DNA of 64,000 bases from Caenorhabditis remanei (GCF_010183535.1 NC_071331.1:19654001-19718000); one strand, 5' to 3'; positions 9,151-20,014 are shown, numbered from the stretch's first letter. A program made the numbers and translations. The notes: generated from the sequence alone by a model not told the origin.

Positions 9151-9649
9151 ATATATATGTGGGTTCAGCTACAACACTGTAGGTTGCAATTTTGGTAAAC
9201 ATCTTCTTTCTGATTTCAATATCCAACGAGAACAGAAATTTATAGGATTTCCTAACTCATGACATAATCCGCATGGTCACACTAACCTAGTACACCAGTA
9301 GGAGACCTTCGAATTTCGCTACTTTTATTGAACTTTCGTAAAACAGAAAGCATTTATTTTAGATTCCCAAAAACTTATTTAATTTTAGAAAATTTTTATT
9401 TTATTGCAATGCATTTTTTAAATATGAGATATTTTTGTAGTTTATAGTCGCTAAAAAGTATTTCAAAAAAACTTGTACTGTTTTGCACTGTTCTTCTAAA
9501 ACTATTACAAATTCCACTATTAGTATTCTTTGTATTCAAAAACGAATTCCACGTATAAAAAAAGAACTTTGTAACAGATAGTAATCTAACAAAACGTGTC
9601 CCAACTGATTATTTCCGTGTAGATCTTGGCCAAAGATAAGCGTCATTTT

Positions 9650-10025
9650 CCGTATAAAGGCTCGAGAAATGGCCAGAATAAGTCAATTAGTGAATCGACA
9701 ACTTCAAATCAAACATGATTTTCGATCAACTACTCATCTCTTCACTGCTTTTTGGAACCCTTGTCATGGCTGAATACGAAGGACACTACAATAATTGGAC
9801 TGCTGAGGAGAAGAACAATGCAAACACCCTAATATGGATATTGATTGTCGTTGGAGTCCTCATTTCGATATCTGGAATTGCTGGTGGCGCATTCTTCTAT
9901 ATGATGAGAAAGAGGAATAGTATGAATAATCAGGGACAAGTAATGGTGGTGCACTAAATGGATGGAATCCAGAAGGTCCGAGTTCAAAAGAAGGAAATGA
10001 TTTTTTGGTCTATTCTTAAATAAAT
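9650..10025 (+). promoter_or_regulatory. TATA box and polyadenylation signal bracketing the 80-residue gene
   Basis: TATAAA at 9653-9658 is 57 bp before the ATG at 9715. A polyadenylation signal (AATAAA, in CTTAAATAAATAG) lies about 60 bp after the stop, near 10,018-10,023. Together they frame a compact single-exon transcript. Confidence 0.5.
9715..9957 (+). CDS. Small single-pass membrane protein (80 aa), unrecognised
   Basis: Single-exon gene. Residues 1-19 are a probable signal peptide (hydrophobic ISSLLFGTLVMA). About 20-36 is a short, polar, acidic extracellular stretch with a possible N-glycosylation site (NWT). About 38-63 is a strongly hydrophobic membrane segment (LIWILIVVGVLISISGIAGG), followed by a basic stop-transfer sequence (MRKRNS) and a short tail. 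This predicts a type I topology at the cell surface. No family is recognised. Base composition and the flanking TATA and poly(A) signals support a real gene. It lies alone between copies of the coiled-coil family and is not duplicated with them. Confidence 0.65.
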   Translation: MIFDQLLISSLLFGTLVMAEYEGHYNNWTAEEKNNANTLIWILIVVGVLISISGIAGGAFFYMMRKRNSMNNQGQVMVVH

Positions 10026-10700
10026 AGATTTGTAGTTCACGTGTTTTTGTTGTTTTTAAACGAAAATATGGTGGGGGAGCTCATGAAAGCTCAAGAATAG
10101 ACGCTTTGATAATTAAACTGCTCTGAAGCTTGAGAGCCAATAATAGAGGAAACAATCAACAGTCGTCGTCTCCCCATCATTTACTCTCCGCCGTTTTACC
10201 ATGTCTACCGAATGAACCGTGTCAATTGATGAAGTCATCTTGCTAGTAATTCAAACAAATCCAGCACCTTCCCCTGCCAACTACGGCAGCTCTGGAGAAG
10301 CCTAACTTCAAGTGCAACAGATCTTTGGTCATTCATGTGCATATAGTTGCTAGTGTTCTCCTCTTTCTGATACTCTTTTATTCTAAGGTTGTCTCTTCAA
10401 CTATATGAGAACATTACAGAGCAGAGATGGTTCTTGAGTAAAACAGTAAGATTTGGAAGGATCTGAGAAACTGAAATATGAATGTTTCAGGTTCAAAACG
10501 TGGCAGTTAGTTTCATAAAATGTCTATTTATTTTTTTTCATTTCACAGATTTCAAAAAAACTTCTTTTATAAGCAATCGATTTATTGATTAAGGAAAGGA
10601 ATTGATGAACGGATGACGGTGAGATGAATGGTGAAGGAAAGAAGAATATTGTAACATGAAAAGAATCAATTATAGACGGTATTATTGATGGGATACAGTA
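10026..10700. other. Intergenic DNA, partly duplicated 3' flank
   Basis: No gene seen. About 10,380-10,690 repeats the 3' flank at about 7,740-8,100. The rest is unique low-complexity sequence with no long frame. Confidence 0.55.
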
Positions 10701-10703
10701 CCC

Positions 10704-11495
10704 TTATTTCTCAGCTTGCATCTTTCTAATCTCTATCACTTGCTTCATAATATGCTCCGCCTCCATCTTCTTGTATCCATGATTCACAAGTAGTTTCACG
10801 TCTTCCGATCCCTCTTTCTTATCGCACGGCTTTTCATTCTTCTCGACCGTCTGATTGGATCTCCAAGATTCTCCGTAGTTCCATGGTTTGTGATTCTTCT
10901 TTTCCTGTTGTTGAGTGGCGCGGAGTTTCTCAAGCTTGTCCTGCTGATGCTTCCATATCTTCTCAGCCATACGGTACGTTTCGATCTCTTTAATCTGATT
11001 CTTGATTACGATATTAGCCATACGATTCCCGGCACTCAGTTGTTCGAACTTCAGACTTTTTGCCTCCAATTCCACCTGACACTTCTCCAAGTTCTTCGAA
11101 ATATCGCCAATTTCGAGTTCAAAAATATCCATTTTTTGCTTAAGGATAGAGTTTTCAAGCTCGGCTTTCTCCAGTTCCTCTGTGAGATCCTGGATATCTG
11201 CCGGCTCCATTCCCAGTTCAATTTTGAATTCGCGAATTTTCGTAGGAGTCGAAGAAGCAGAATGAAAACAAGAGAAAGTAGAAGAAGAGGATGGCATTGG
11301 GATAGTTTCGAGTTCTACGTTTTTCCAAGGGGATGAAAAAGTAGAAGAACGCGGAGAAGAAAATACAGACAAAGTAACAGAATCAAGAGAGGCAGAAGAA
11401 GAACAACGCGATAATGATGAAGACGGCATTTTCGTAGGGGTCGAAAAGGCAAAAGAAACGGGAGGAGCGGGAGATGAAGAAGAAGACGAAGACAT
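10704..11495 (-). CDS. Ser-rich/coiled-coil protein, long type (copy 5)
   Basis: 263 residues from an ATG that follows a minus-strand TTTTTCAG acceptor by 14 bp. The Ser-rich head is longer than in the other copies, with an internal duplication: two SFAFSTPTK/ASSTPTK phrases and a second MPSSS start-like segment at residue 23. The coiled coil, KPWNYGESWRS and VKLLVNHGYKKMEAEHIMKQ tail are complete. Promoter palindrome CTAGGCCACTTTGGTCTAG at 11,547-11,565. From residue 120 on it is nearly identical to copy 4, which suggests recent duplication or conversion. Confidence 0.8.
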   Translation of the reverse strand: MSSSSSSSPAPPVSFAFSTPTKMPSSSLSRCSSSASLDSVTLSVFSSPRSSTFSSPWKNVELETIPMPSSSSTFSCFHSASSTPTKIREFKIELGMEPADIQDLTEELEKAELENSILKQKMDIFELEIGDISKNLEKCQVELEAKSLKFEQLSAGNRMANIVIKNQIKEIETYRMAEKIWKHQQDKLEKLRATQQQEKKNHKPWNYGESWRSNQTVEKNEKPCDKKEGSEDVKLLVNHGYKKMEAEHIMKQVIEIRKMQAEK

Positions 11496-11840
11496 CGATA
11501 TGGTAGTTCCTGAAAAATCAATAATATGAGAGGAGAGTTAAGAGGACTAGGCCACTTTGGTCTAGAGCGGAAGAGGTGAGGTCAAACGACAAAGAGCAAG
11601 AGAAGGGAGAATGAACCGTCACACCCAAAGGAAGGTGAATGAGAATGAATGACTGAGTGACTCTCCATCCGTCCTTCTACAGGGATCCTACCATCTGTCA
11701 TGTTTGCGCGCGAACGCAGTCTACGCAGATGACACGGCGTTTGCGGACTCTTACTCGTTTTTTGACGACATCTAGAGACAGGGAAAACTATCGATCGAGC
11801 TGTGATGGCTTGGGGGATCTGGGAATATAGATGTGGGTTC
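11496..11840 (-). promoter_or_regulatory. Promoter module of copy 5
   Basis: Carries the same ordered boxes as the other long-type copies: acceptor, palindrome, GGACGGATGGAGAGTCA, TGTTTGCGCGCGAACGCAGT and ATCGATCGAGCTGTGATGGC, all on the minus strand. Sequence beyond 11,840 resembles, inverted, the flank at about 1,180-1,310. Confidence 0.5.
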
Positions 11841-12369
11841 ACCATCAATACTGTTGGGCTTTGTGTTTGATTTTTGTTTGATCAATTGATGCCAACAAAC
11901 AATAGAAGCTATCATCAATTTCTGAAATAGTAACTTTTTTTCATATTAAGACAGCCACGAGTGTGAAGCAAGTTAAATAGAACAGTGAAACCTTCTTTTT
12001 TTCTCGAAGCTAAGTAAACAACGTGCATTCTGAGAACGTTAACTGATTGCTGGTATCTGAAACAATAAAATACAAAATTTTCCCGAATACCAGAATTGAA
12101 TAAATTTAGAAATGAAGTCAATATAATTTGAAACAGCAAAAATTGTTTTCTGTTTTAAATATCAATTTTTTGAATAGTTAGGAAGATGAACAGTTCTATG
12201 GAACCTTGGGAAACAAAACTTTCGAAACTTGTTACATAGCCAGTTACAGTGAGTCTAATTATTGTAACAGTGTGTAATTGCTGTTACATTCATAACGAAT
12301 GTATTGAATTCAATAAATATAGTACAAATGCTGATTGAAACATCAGTATCTTTACTATTAACAAACACC

Positions 12370-13010
12370 AGATTCTGTATGTTTGTCTGTGGTTCGCCGA
12401 TCCTACCGCCCTTCCTACTGAACCGATTTTCTTCAAATTTGGACCAAAAGATCAGAAATTTTCACCACTCGATGCCCGTATTTTTCTTTTTTCAAAATTC
12501 TCAAAATGACGCCTTCTGAGCCAAAAACAGTGATAAAGCATAGGGGAATGAAAAACGGAAAAAGTGACGTGAAACTGTCGGCCTAAGCGTTGTCATTTCT
12601 TTCCTTTCTTCGGCTTGCATTTTCCGTGGCACAGGTAAAACGGGGATGCCGAGAAATGGGGTGGTCGGCGGCTTGAGAACCGCAAACAGGCGAAGGATGG
12701 CCGGTCGGCAGCCGAAAAACCGCGAACAGCTGAAGGGTTGCCGACTGGTGGCCGGCAGACCGCAAACAGTCCAAAAGTGGTCCAAAGTAAAAATTGTTAG
12801 AGTTCTATAGAAAACCGCAACTTTTGTGGAAAAAAATTTATGTACGATACCTCAGAATCCTTTCTAGTCTAATGACAGTCTTTATTTGTAAAAATTTAAT
12901 AATTTTGATAAAGTGGCTGACTGGTGGCTGAACGGCGGCTGAAGAACCGCGGGTGGGTCAGCGGTGGTTCGTCGGCAGGCCAGTGGCGGCCGAATGGTGG
13001 TTCAAGGTGT
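12370..13010. repeat. GC-rich dispersed repeat, inverted relative at 14,370-14,560
   Basis: A block rich in GGTCGGCGGCTGAAGAACCGC-like units. It contains the phrase GGTAAAACGGGGATGCCGAG (about 12,635-12,655), which returns in reverse complement at about 14,480-14,510. The tail at 12,913-13,005 is an imperfect minisatellite of GGTGGCTGA/GGCGGCTGA words. No terminal repeats or target duplication could be defined. Open frames here are products of GC skew. Confidence 0.6.
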
Positions 13011-14340
13011 ATGTCAATAGTGATTTTAACAAGTTCTTGTAATCAGATTTCCGATAGAGTGAAGAAAAGAGATAAGAAGATAACGTTTTTTAGAATGTAG
13101 ATTAGGATAACAAGATTAAATACAGTAATACCTATAATAGAGATGCTCCCAGTAGGAAGAGTTTGGAGCTCAATATCTCAACTCCCTCATGAGCTATCAA
13201 ATTTTTTCCAACTGAAGAAATATTTTATAAGTATTCAGCTATGTTTTGTCTGTTGACAACTTTTTGATATCTCTTTTAAGGAAAAATATATACCGCGTTG
13301 AACATAGTTCTTTGTCGACACCTCACTAGAGGTTTTACGGTAAATTATACACTGTCACTTTCAATTCTTTTTAGCTTTTCCAAATTCTCAATGTTCGAAA
13401 GTCTTGTTCAGAGTACTGAATGACTCATGAATGAACCTAATGTTTCCAGTTACACTTCTGGAATCTTGATAGGTGTTAGAACAATGGAACTACTCTATGT
13501 TTTCCGACACTAGTATAAAAGTGTTTCTTTTTTCAAAACGATCTGTTCTTTCTCTGATTTTTTGTGTTTTCTGTTAAAAATTCGCTTTAAAATCTGTTCT
13601 TTAATTGCTAATTGACTCACAGCCAGGGAAGCAGTGAAGCCTCCACTGGAAAGCGCAACGACACTCCGGTATCCCGGCCGAGCGTGTTGTTTACCGTAAA
13701 TCCACATCACATTTATTTTATTCGCCGGCAGTCATTTTTTCCCCATTTTCAAAGCGTATTTCGCTTAAACTCGAGTTTTTTTCACTGAAAACAAGTTACA
13801 AAATGTAGAGAAAAGTTAAATTTATCTATTGAAAACTGTCCGAAGCTGTTTTCGAAACAAAGTTTGGACTTTGGCAACGAAAATCGGCTTTTCGAAAATC
13901 AAAATAGAGTTTCCTTTCGATTTTCATTTCGGAATATTCTAATATATGATTTCAGGTGGATAAAAAGGTAAGTGAGTAAGTTTGAACTGCTCCGAAATGA
14001 AAATCGGTTGAAAATTCTTATTTTTTGGGCCTTGTGGCGGAAGTCGGTTTTCAAACACCTTTAAATGAAAATGGGGTTGTTTCGCTAAATTTCTTATTGA
14101 AACGAAGTTAGTATTTTTCAGTTGGAAATGAGGTAGGCCAGTAAGTTATCGTTTCGAAAAGAAAATTAGTCAAAAATAACAGTCGTAACTTGTTTTCATG
14201 TGAAAAAGATTGAGTGAAAATCGGAAAAAATCACAAGTCCGGAGAATATGGGAAAATGAACGAAGAAGGAATTACAATATTACACTAAAACACATTTTTA
14301 ACTAAATATAGGACTAATTAGGTAGAAATCGTATTCAGAA
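13011..14340. other. Intergenic DNA, no gene seen
   Basis: AT-rich and without convincing exons. Phrases such as TTTCGAAAATGAAAATCGG recur between 13,860 and 14,230, as diverged short repeats. No CTGTTTCA octamer was noticed in this stretch. Confidence 0.5.
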
Positions 14341-14529
14341 CGAAGTATAATACCAATAATAGAGGGTAGGTGCTGCCCAAATTTTGAATCGCCAGCAGCT
14401 CAAAGGCAGGCTGCCGGCGGCCCGGGGTTTGAACTGCGGGTTGTTCCCGTTTGAACCTCCTCCGGGCTGCCGATCACCCATTTCTCGGCATCCCCGTTTT
14501 ACCTGTGGGGCCGCGTGGTTGAGGGCGGC

Positions 14530-14850
14530 GTGTCGACGCGTCCGATCTGGCAAGTTATGCGTCGTTGACTACAGTTAGTTTTTAGTTCGATCCCGGGGGC
14601 AAAGAAAGGTTTTTAATTTTTTTTGTTGATAAATTCGGAAAAAAGAACGTGTCGTCTGTTTCCAATAAGGAAAAATACGGTCCGCGTTCTAAAAATCGAA
14701 AACGTGAAAGATGTTTTGGTATCATAGGATTCAGAAAAGTAGATGATTCCAACCGTGTCGTTTTTTCCAGATTGATCAATATCATATAAATACGGGCAGT
14801 TTTCTGGAGACAGCTAATAGGGGATGGATCAATTGTGGACACGAGTCCAC
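14530..14850. repeat. Repeat related to 16,087-16,330
   Basis: The phrases CCGATCTGGCAAGTT and CGTTGACTACAGT, followed by ACGTGTCGTCTGTTTCC, match 16,095-16,330 (CCGATCTGTCAAGTT; CGTTGACTGTAGT; ACGTGTCGTCCGTTTCC). The two copies bracket the decayed gene at 15,037-15,879. GTTCGATCCCGG at about 14,586 looks like a Pol III B box, but no well-placed A box was found. Confidence 0.5.
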
Positions 14851-15036
14851 GTTTTTAAAAGTATTAATAGCCAATCTTGCTAGCATTTACCTTCTTCTTC
14901 TTACCACGGTTTTAGCTCCGCCTACTTTTTCCTGTAAAATACAGTGAAAAGCGGAAGTTGCGTGAAGTACAGACATGTGACCACGTAAATCCCATTCTTT
15001 TGAACTGCTGATAACTGTCATTTTCCTATTTCCTTC

Positions 15037-15879
15037 ATGGCGTTAATGTCTCCAACAACTACTGTTCCTGCCGACAAGTTAGTGGATGATTATGGTGTTG
15101 TTTCTCCTGTTTCCGGTGAAGGCGTGATCCATCGCTCAGAATCAAATGGGAGATTGAAGCTCGAAGGAATTGATGGGCTACAGGACATTCAACTTATGAC
15201 ACAGGAGTCGGGGAAGAAAAACGACGAAAAGAAAACGTCGGGCACTGCTATCCGGGCTTGAGATTGTCCAGAATTCATAGCAAATGTTGTAGACCTATCG
15301 GCAGATAGAGGCGAAATGAATATAGGGCGGATATCAGCTCGGATCAAGGCTATCGTACGGCCGGCCGTGGCTTTCAGGGCCGTCGAGGCCGCGGATGAAC
15401 GAAATGGGCTGAATTTTTGCATATCGACTAATCTTTTGGTTCTCTTCAAGGCCGGCTGAAGAAGCTAACATTTTCCATGGCTGGGAACTGAGATATAAAA
15501 TCGCCCACCGGCCTTTTTGACGGCCTTGGCTCAATTCACATATGATCGTAGAGCTTGACGGAATGGAAGGGATTGAGGACGAGATGATGACACAGGAGTC
15601 AGTACGAAAACGAGATAAGAAAAACGCATAACCTCGCTTTACAGAGAAAAATAGATCAACTTTTACTGACTTCAGAAAAATAAAGCTGCTAATTCAAATC
15701 ACTTGGTTGCCAAACGAGAAGCTGAGAGTCGGGATGAGAAAGAGTTGAGGTTGAAATCAATGATAGATGATACAGCAGTCCGAAGATGTCTACAGGCTGA
15801 CACTGAGAAGTTGAACAGCAAAACAACCAGCGCCAAAAAATTGGAAACAGCAGTGAACAAGAGTCCGAAGATAAATTAG
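15037..15879 (+). pseudogene. Decayed gene with duplicated segment and inserted miniature transposon
   Basis: An ATG at 15,037 opens 74 codons with coding-like composition (…GLQDIQLMTQESGKKNDEKK). A related segment at about 15,560-15,630 reads GIEDEMMTQESVRKRDKKN, so one exon was duplicated. A third piece, 15,676-15,879, follows a TTCAG acceptor and is open for 68 codons, rich in K, E and R (VAKREAESRDEKELRLKSM). A phase-0 join from the GT at 15,602 to 15,676 would keep the frame. The hAT-like element at 15,345-15,528 separates the two duplicated pieces. No family recognised; probably not functional as a whole. Confidence 0.4.
15345..15528. mobile_element. hAT-like miniature element, second copy (184 bp)
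   Basis: Reverse-orientation relative of the element at 2511-2710: CAAGGCTATC at the left, GACGGCCTTG at the right, with the shared internal phrases CCATGGCTGGGAACTGAGAT and GGCCGTCGAGGCCGCGGATG. The flanking octamers GCTCGGAT and GCTCAATT match at 6 of 8 positions, consistent with an aged target duplication. Confidence 0.8.
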
Positions 15880-16950
15880 AAGGGCTTCAGTAGCTTTCTG
15901 GGGAGCTACCAGACAATCAGAAAAGCCCGATGATGTGACGGCGAGAAGAAAGAAGCTCTTTTCGGAGTAGCTGTTACTGTGCACAACCAGACTTTCACTA
16001 TTCCAGAAGGATGGATCAAATTTGTTCATATTGCGAGGGGATATATTTCAAAGCTAAGTTCGACTTTCAAATGGGGAAGGTCGGTGCGTTCAGGAACCCG
16101 ATCTGTCAAGTTCGGCAACGTTGACTGTAGTCAGTTGGATCAAACCCATGTTGGGACGTAAAATATATTTTCTTATATTCAGATATAGAAAAAAAGGATT
16201 CGAAACGTGTCGTCCGTTTCCGGATTGATCCACAGAGGGGATATGAAAGATTTTTTGTCATCGTCAGAGTCAGAAAAATCAAGGGATTTCGAACGTGTCG
16301 TCCGTTTTTGGATTAATAAAGATTTACTGTAGCACATAGAAGGGTGGTGTTAAGAAGGAGGTTTAGTCGCCGTGAGGCGACGTGAACCGACTGGTTTGTT
16401 AAGATTGTAGATTTTGTATTTCAGTGAAACAGTGAAAAATAATAGCTAGATTTTAATGAAATAGTGATCTCTTGGGACAATACAAATTTATATTTTAAAC
16501 ATGACTAATTGTATCTAGATTCATTAACGCAATGATATTTTTGTTCAATTAGCAATAGGTTGATTCTAAATTTTTAAAGGTTTTTTTTGAAACAGGCGTA
16601 TTTGTCTATCAAATCTTCTTGGTTGGGTTTGATAGTGTTTGAAATGAAGCAAACTAATTGCTGGTAAAAGGAAAAAGTTATAGAAAAGTTTGATTTATTA
16701 AAAACACTCGATTAAAATAACTAAATTTGAAATTACTGTAACACAAGATTGAGGTATACTATAAGAGGAAGAGAGAGAGAGATCATGGGAAAGTACTGTA
16801 ACACAAAGAAGGGAGAAGTTGGGTATTAAATAGCAATTCTTTGAATGGGAGTATTGTATGAAGCATACTGTAATATAAAAAGATGAAATGGCAGATTATC
16901 TTAAAATCAGTAGGAGAACTGTAGGTTCAGTTGCTTGCCTTAACTTGTAT
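15880..16950. other. Intergenic DNA and 3' flank of copy 6
   Basis: Holds the repeat at 16,087-16,330 and the 3' flank of the minus-strand copy 6. About 16,680-16,870 is the uninterrupted counterpart of the 3' flank in which the two miniature elements of copy 1 are inserted. Minus-strand 21U-type motifs at 16,425 and 16,588. No gene seen. Confidence 0.55.
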
Positions 16951-16953
16951 TTT

Positions 16954-17370
16954 TTATAGTCCATTAAATCCCTCCTTCTTATCGCACGTCTTCTGAAGAC
17001 TAGTCTCATTCTTCTCGATATTTCGAACGAATCTCCAACAAGACTTCCCGTGGTTCAATGACTTCTGATTCTCCTTCTTCTGTTGCTGAGTTGCACGGAG
17101 CATCTCGATATCTTTTTGCTGCTTCTTGAACAGTTCCTTAGCAAAACGGATATGGGATTTCAGTTCGTCAATCTTCATATTCTTAGCTTTCATCTCTTTC
17201 TCATTCTTCACTAAATCGTTGTAAATATACATTTTTTCAAGTTCCGCTATATCCAACTTTTGATTGAGAATTGATTCTTCCAGCTGGACCTTCTCCAGCT
17301 TCTTTTTGAGATTCTGGACCTCAGCTTTCTCCTTTTCAAAATCAGTTTTGAGTGAAAAAGACGACGACAT
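16954..17370 (-). CDS. Ser-rich/coiled-coil protein, short type, truncated head (copy 6)
   Basis: 138 residues. Only MSSSFSL remains of the Ser-rich head. The coiled coil (KKLEKVQLEESILNQKLDIA; FKKQQKDIEMLRATQQQKKE) is complete, and the end CDKKEGFNGL matches short-type copy 3. The family KPWNYGES motif has become KSLNHGKS. Compared with other copies, about 100 bp of promoter including the TTTTCAG acceptor is missing just upstream. The promoter is also cut at 17,466 by a partial Tc1-like element. The open frame may be a dying gene. Confidence 0.6.
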   Translation of the reverse strand: MSSSFSLKTDFEKEKAEVQNLKKKLEKVQLEESILNQKLDIAELEKMYIYNDLVKNEKEMKAKNMKIDELKSHIRFAKELFKKQQKDIEMLRATQQQKKENQKSLNHGKSCWRFVRNIEKNETSLQKTCDKKEGFNGL

Positions 17371-17465
17371 TGGAAGGGTAGTAATGAGAAGAGAGAACGG
17401 TCACCCAAAAGAAGGTAGATTAGATGAGACGAATGAATGACTGACTTCCCATCCGCCCCTCTATA

Positions 17466-17770
17466 CAGTACCGCTCAAAAGTATATTAAGTTTTGGTTTT
17501 TTCAGTTGAAAAGGTCCAACTTTGAGAGTGTGTCATGGTAATACTTATTGTCCCATCAAGTAGATTTTTAGTGGATCGTACAGATCAAAAGGGGAGCTTC
17601 ATTTTTGTAGTTGACAACTTTTTTGTACAAACACTCTCTAGTAAGTTACGTATCGTCGAAGTAATTTCTCCCTCAAATCGACTCTTTCCGTGCAAAATAG
17701 TGCGATTTTTGAGCTGTCATCTTAAAATGACGATAACTCTCAAAGTTTCAAAACAGCTCCGGGACGTTTC
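17466..17770. mobile_element. Partial Tc1-like miniature element
   Basis: Starts TA|CAGTACCGCTCAAAAGTATA, a Tc1-type end. Its interior shares GTAGTTGACAACTTTTTTGT and AAGTTACGTA-like phrases with the element at 5600-6050. No matching right-hand inverted end is found before about 18,000, so one half is missing or too diverged to see. Confidence 0.55.
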
Positions 17771-18599
17771 GAAACCATGACTTTTTGACAAGTGTCGAAA
17801 TGTCAAGGTTGCCAAAGCACCAAAATGTGGTTCTGCGACAAAACATTTCAAGAAGTTGAAACGGCTATGGTTTAAGATTTGAAACAGGAAAAATAATTTA
17901 CTGTTTCAACTTTTTTTCAATGCTTAATATCAGTGTTATGCATGTTTTCAGCCAATTGAGTATGAAATTCATTGTTTCAAATTTCCCTGAAAAAGTTTTT
18001 TATTGGTGTTGGCTTAATTCCGATCTTTTTAGTGTTGTGTTTGCTCAAACAAAACGTTTCTGAATATTTTTTTTAACCTAAGAGATTGCAAACAATGCGG
18101 TCACGCAGCATTCAAGAAAGGTCTGAATGACTTCTTATCAAAACTTGAAACAGTAAATTTTTGGGATTTATTAAGTCACTGTTTCAAAATTTTTCAATTT
18201 TCATAAGAACTGCTTACAGTGTTTATTGAATTAAAGGCTAAGGAAAATAAGTAGAAAGTAAGTAGAAATAAAGAATTCACGATGTTCCAGATTAATGCAA
18301 CCAGATAATATTTTTAAAAGTTAAAACGTCTTTGATTCTAAATTTGAAACAGTAAAAACCCACAAATAATGTTTCATTCCGTCTTCCGCCATTTCAAAAA
18401 CTGCATTCTCTGCAGTCTAGACTCATTTCGAAATATCTGACAAAACAGTTTCCTTCTCAAAACAGTGGCAAAAACAGTGTCTGTGTCTCTCCACTTGTTT
18501 TTTCTCTCACTATCTATATTTTTAAATGCCATCATTTCCCTGTCCAGTCGCCCCGACGCCGTCTAATCCCCCCCCCCTCCACTTTTCGACCCCTGGTCT

Positions 18600-18666
18600 T
18601 TCAGAACCAGGGCATATATATATAAAGCAATTTCAGAACTATTTGTTATTTTCAGAATCTTCTAGA
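18600..18666 (+). promoter_or_regulatory. TATA-like run and trans-splice-like acceptor of the dehydrogenase gene
   Basis: CATATATATATAAAGC (about 18,613-18,628) is followed by TTTCAG and then TTTTCAG ending at 18,655. The latter is 11 bp before the ATG at 18,667, a layout typical of nematode trans-spliced genes. Confidence 0.5.
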
Positions 18667-20014
18667 ATGTCCCCAGGAAGTGTTGTAGTCACCGGTGCCA
18701 ACCGTGGTATTGGACTCGGACTCGTCCAACAACTCGTCAAGGATAAGAACATCCGTTGTATTATTGCGACGGCGAGAGATGTGGAGAAGGCTGCTGTAAG
18801 TTTTTTTATAGATCAAAAAATCAATCAATAATTTCTTCAATTCCAGGAACTAAACATCATCAAGGACCCACGAGTCCACGTCCTACCGTTGACTGTCACC
18901 TGCGACAAATCAATCGATACTTTTGGGTCGAAAGTTGCTGAAATTTTGGGAACCGATGGGTTGAATCTTCTCGTGAATAATGCTGGAATCGCAGTGAAGT
19001 ATGACAGCAAATCGGTGGGTTTTATAATTTTTTTAAAAAGCAAGAAAATGCTAAATTTGTTTCAAAAAAAGTTTCATCGGTCCTGTAGATCAAAAAAATC
19101 TCTACACTTTTGTAGTTAATAATTTTTCGATAGCTCCACCTACTTTTGAGATATGCGTCTTTAAAGATTGTAGGGGGGGGGGGGGGCGCACAGAGAAGAG
19201 CTGCTATATCTCAAAAGTGAGCGGAGCTATCAAAAAATTGTGAACTACAAAGAGAGCTACATTTGATCTACACAACAAAGATAAATTCTATAACATAGGC
19301 CAACAGGAGATTTCGTGGCACACGTTTGAATTAGATATTTTTGTGAAAGTTTTAAATTACAACAATAAAGATTTCAGTTTGATCTACACTTTTGTAGTTT
19401 ACAACTTCTTGATAACTGGTCTAGGTTTTGAGATAAGCGCTTTTAAAAATGGTAACCTTCCTTTGCTTCAGATTACAGGCGCATATCTCGAAAGTTTGAA
19501 TAGCAATCAAACAATTGCCAACTATAAAAATCCCTAGTTTTTATTATCAACATTCCAGGAACCAAACCGTGTCAAGATCACCGAGCAACTCGACGTCAAC
19601 ACCACCAGTGTCGTCATTCTCACTCAGAAACTCTTGCCACTTCTTAAACAAGCCGCATCCAACGTGTCCGGAGATGATCTCTCAGTGTCTCGTGCCGCCG
19701 TTGTCACCATCTCCTCCGGTCTTGGATCCATTACTGAAAATGATATGGGCTCTGAGCGTTTCGAGAATCTTGCCTATAGCATGAGTAAGGCGGCAGTCAA
19801 CATGTTCACCAAGTTATTCTCGATTGACATGAAAGATGAGCACATTCTCGCCGTCAATTTCTGTCCAGGATGGGTTCAAACTGATATGGGTGGGAAGCAG
19901 GCGGTGTTGACTGTGGAACATTCGACTTCTGAGTTGATGGCCGCTTTCAATAAGTTGGATAACTCGCACAATGGAGGATATTATCACAGAGATCTCACTG
20001 CATTCAAGTTTTAA
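18667..20014 (+). CDS. Short-chain dehydrogenase/reductase (C55A6-like)
   Basis: Three exons: 18667-18795, 18847-19014 and 19559-20014, all joined in phase 0, giving 250 residues, a normal classical SDR length. It is a cytosolic NAD(P)-dependent oxidoreductase with a Rossmann fold; the substrate cannot be told. Visible motifs: cofactor-binding TGANRGIG (residues 9-16), NNAG (87-90), a Ser pair ISS near 150-152, the catalytic YSMSK (Tyr172, Lys176) and PGWVQTDM (202-209). The N-terminal TARDVEKAA and LDVNTTSV phrases resemble the C. elegans C55A6.x/sdz-8-like carbonyl-reductase-type group (recalled, not searched). Intron 1 is 51 nt; intron 2 is 544 nt and holds hairpin repeats. No signal peptide. 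All catalytic residues are present. Confidence 0.92.
19085..19480. repeat. Hairpin repeat in intron 2 of the dehydrogenase gene
   Basis: Left arm GATCAAAAAAATCTCTACAC through TAGCTCCACCTACTTTTGAG is mirrored at about 19,200-19,275 (CTCAAAAGTGAGCGGAGCTA to GATCTACAC). A G14 run at 19,173-19,186 lies in the loop. A further half copy, TTGATCTACACTTTTGTAGT, follows at about 19,378. The same family forms an inverted repeat at 32,870-33,213, and its TTGTAGTTGACAACTTTTT phrase also occurs in the Tc1-like elements. Confidence 0.75.

Noticed and set aside
14515..14600. tRNA gene ending in GTTCGATCCCGG
   Set aside because: A B-box-like word is present, but the A box candidate is poor and no cloverleaf can be drawn. 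It was kept only as part of a repeat.
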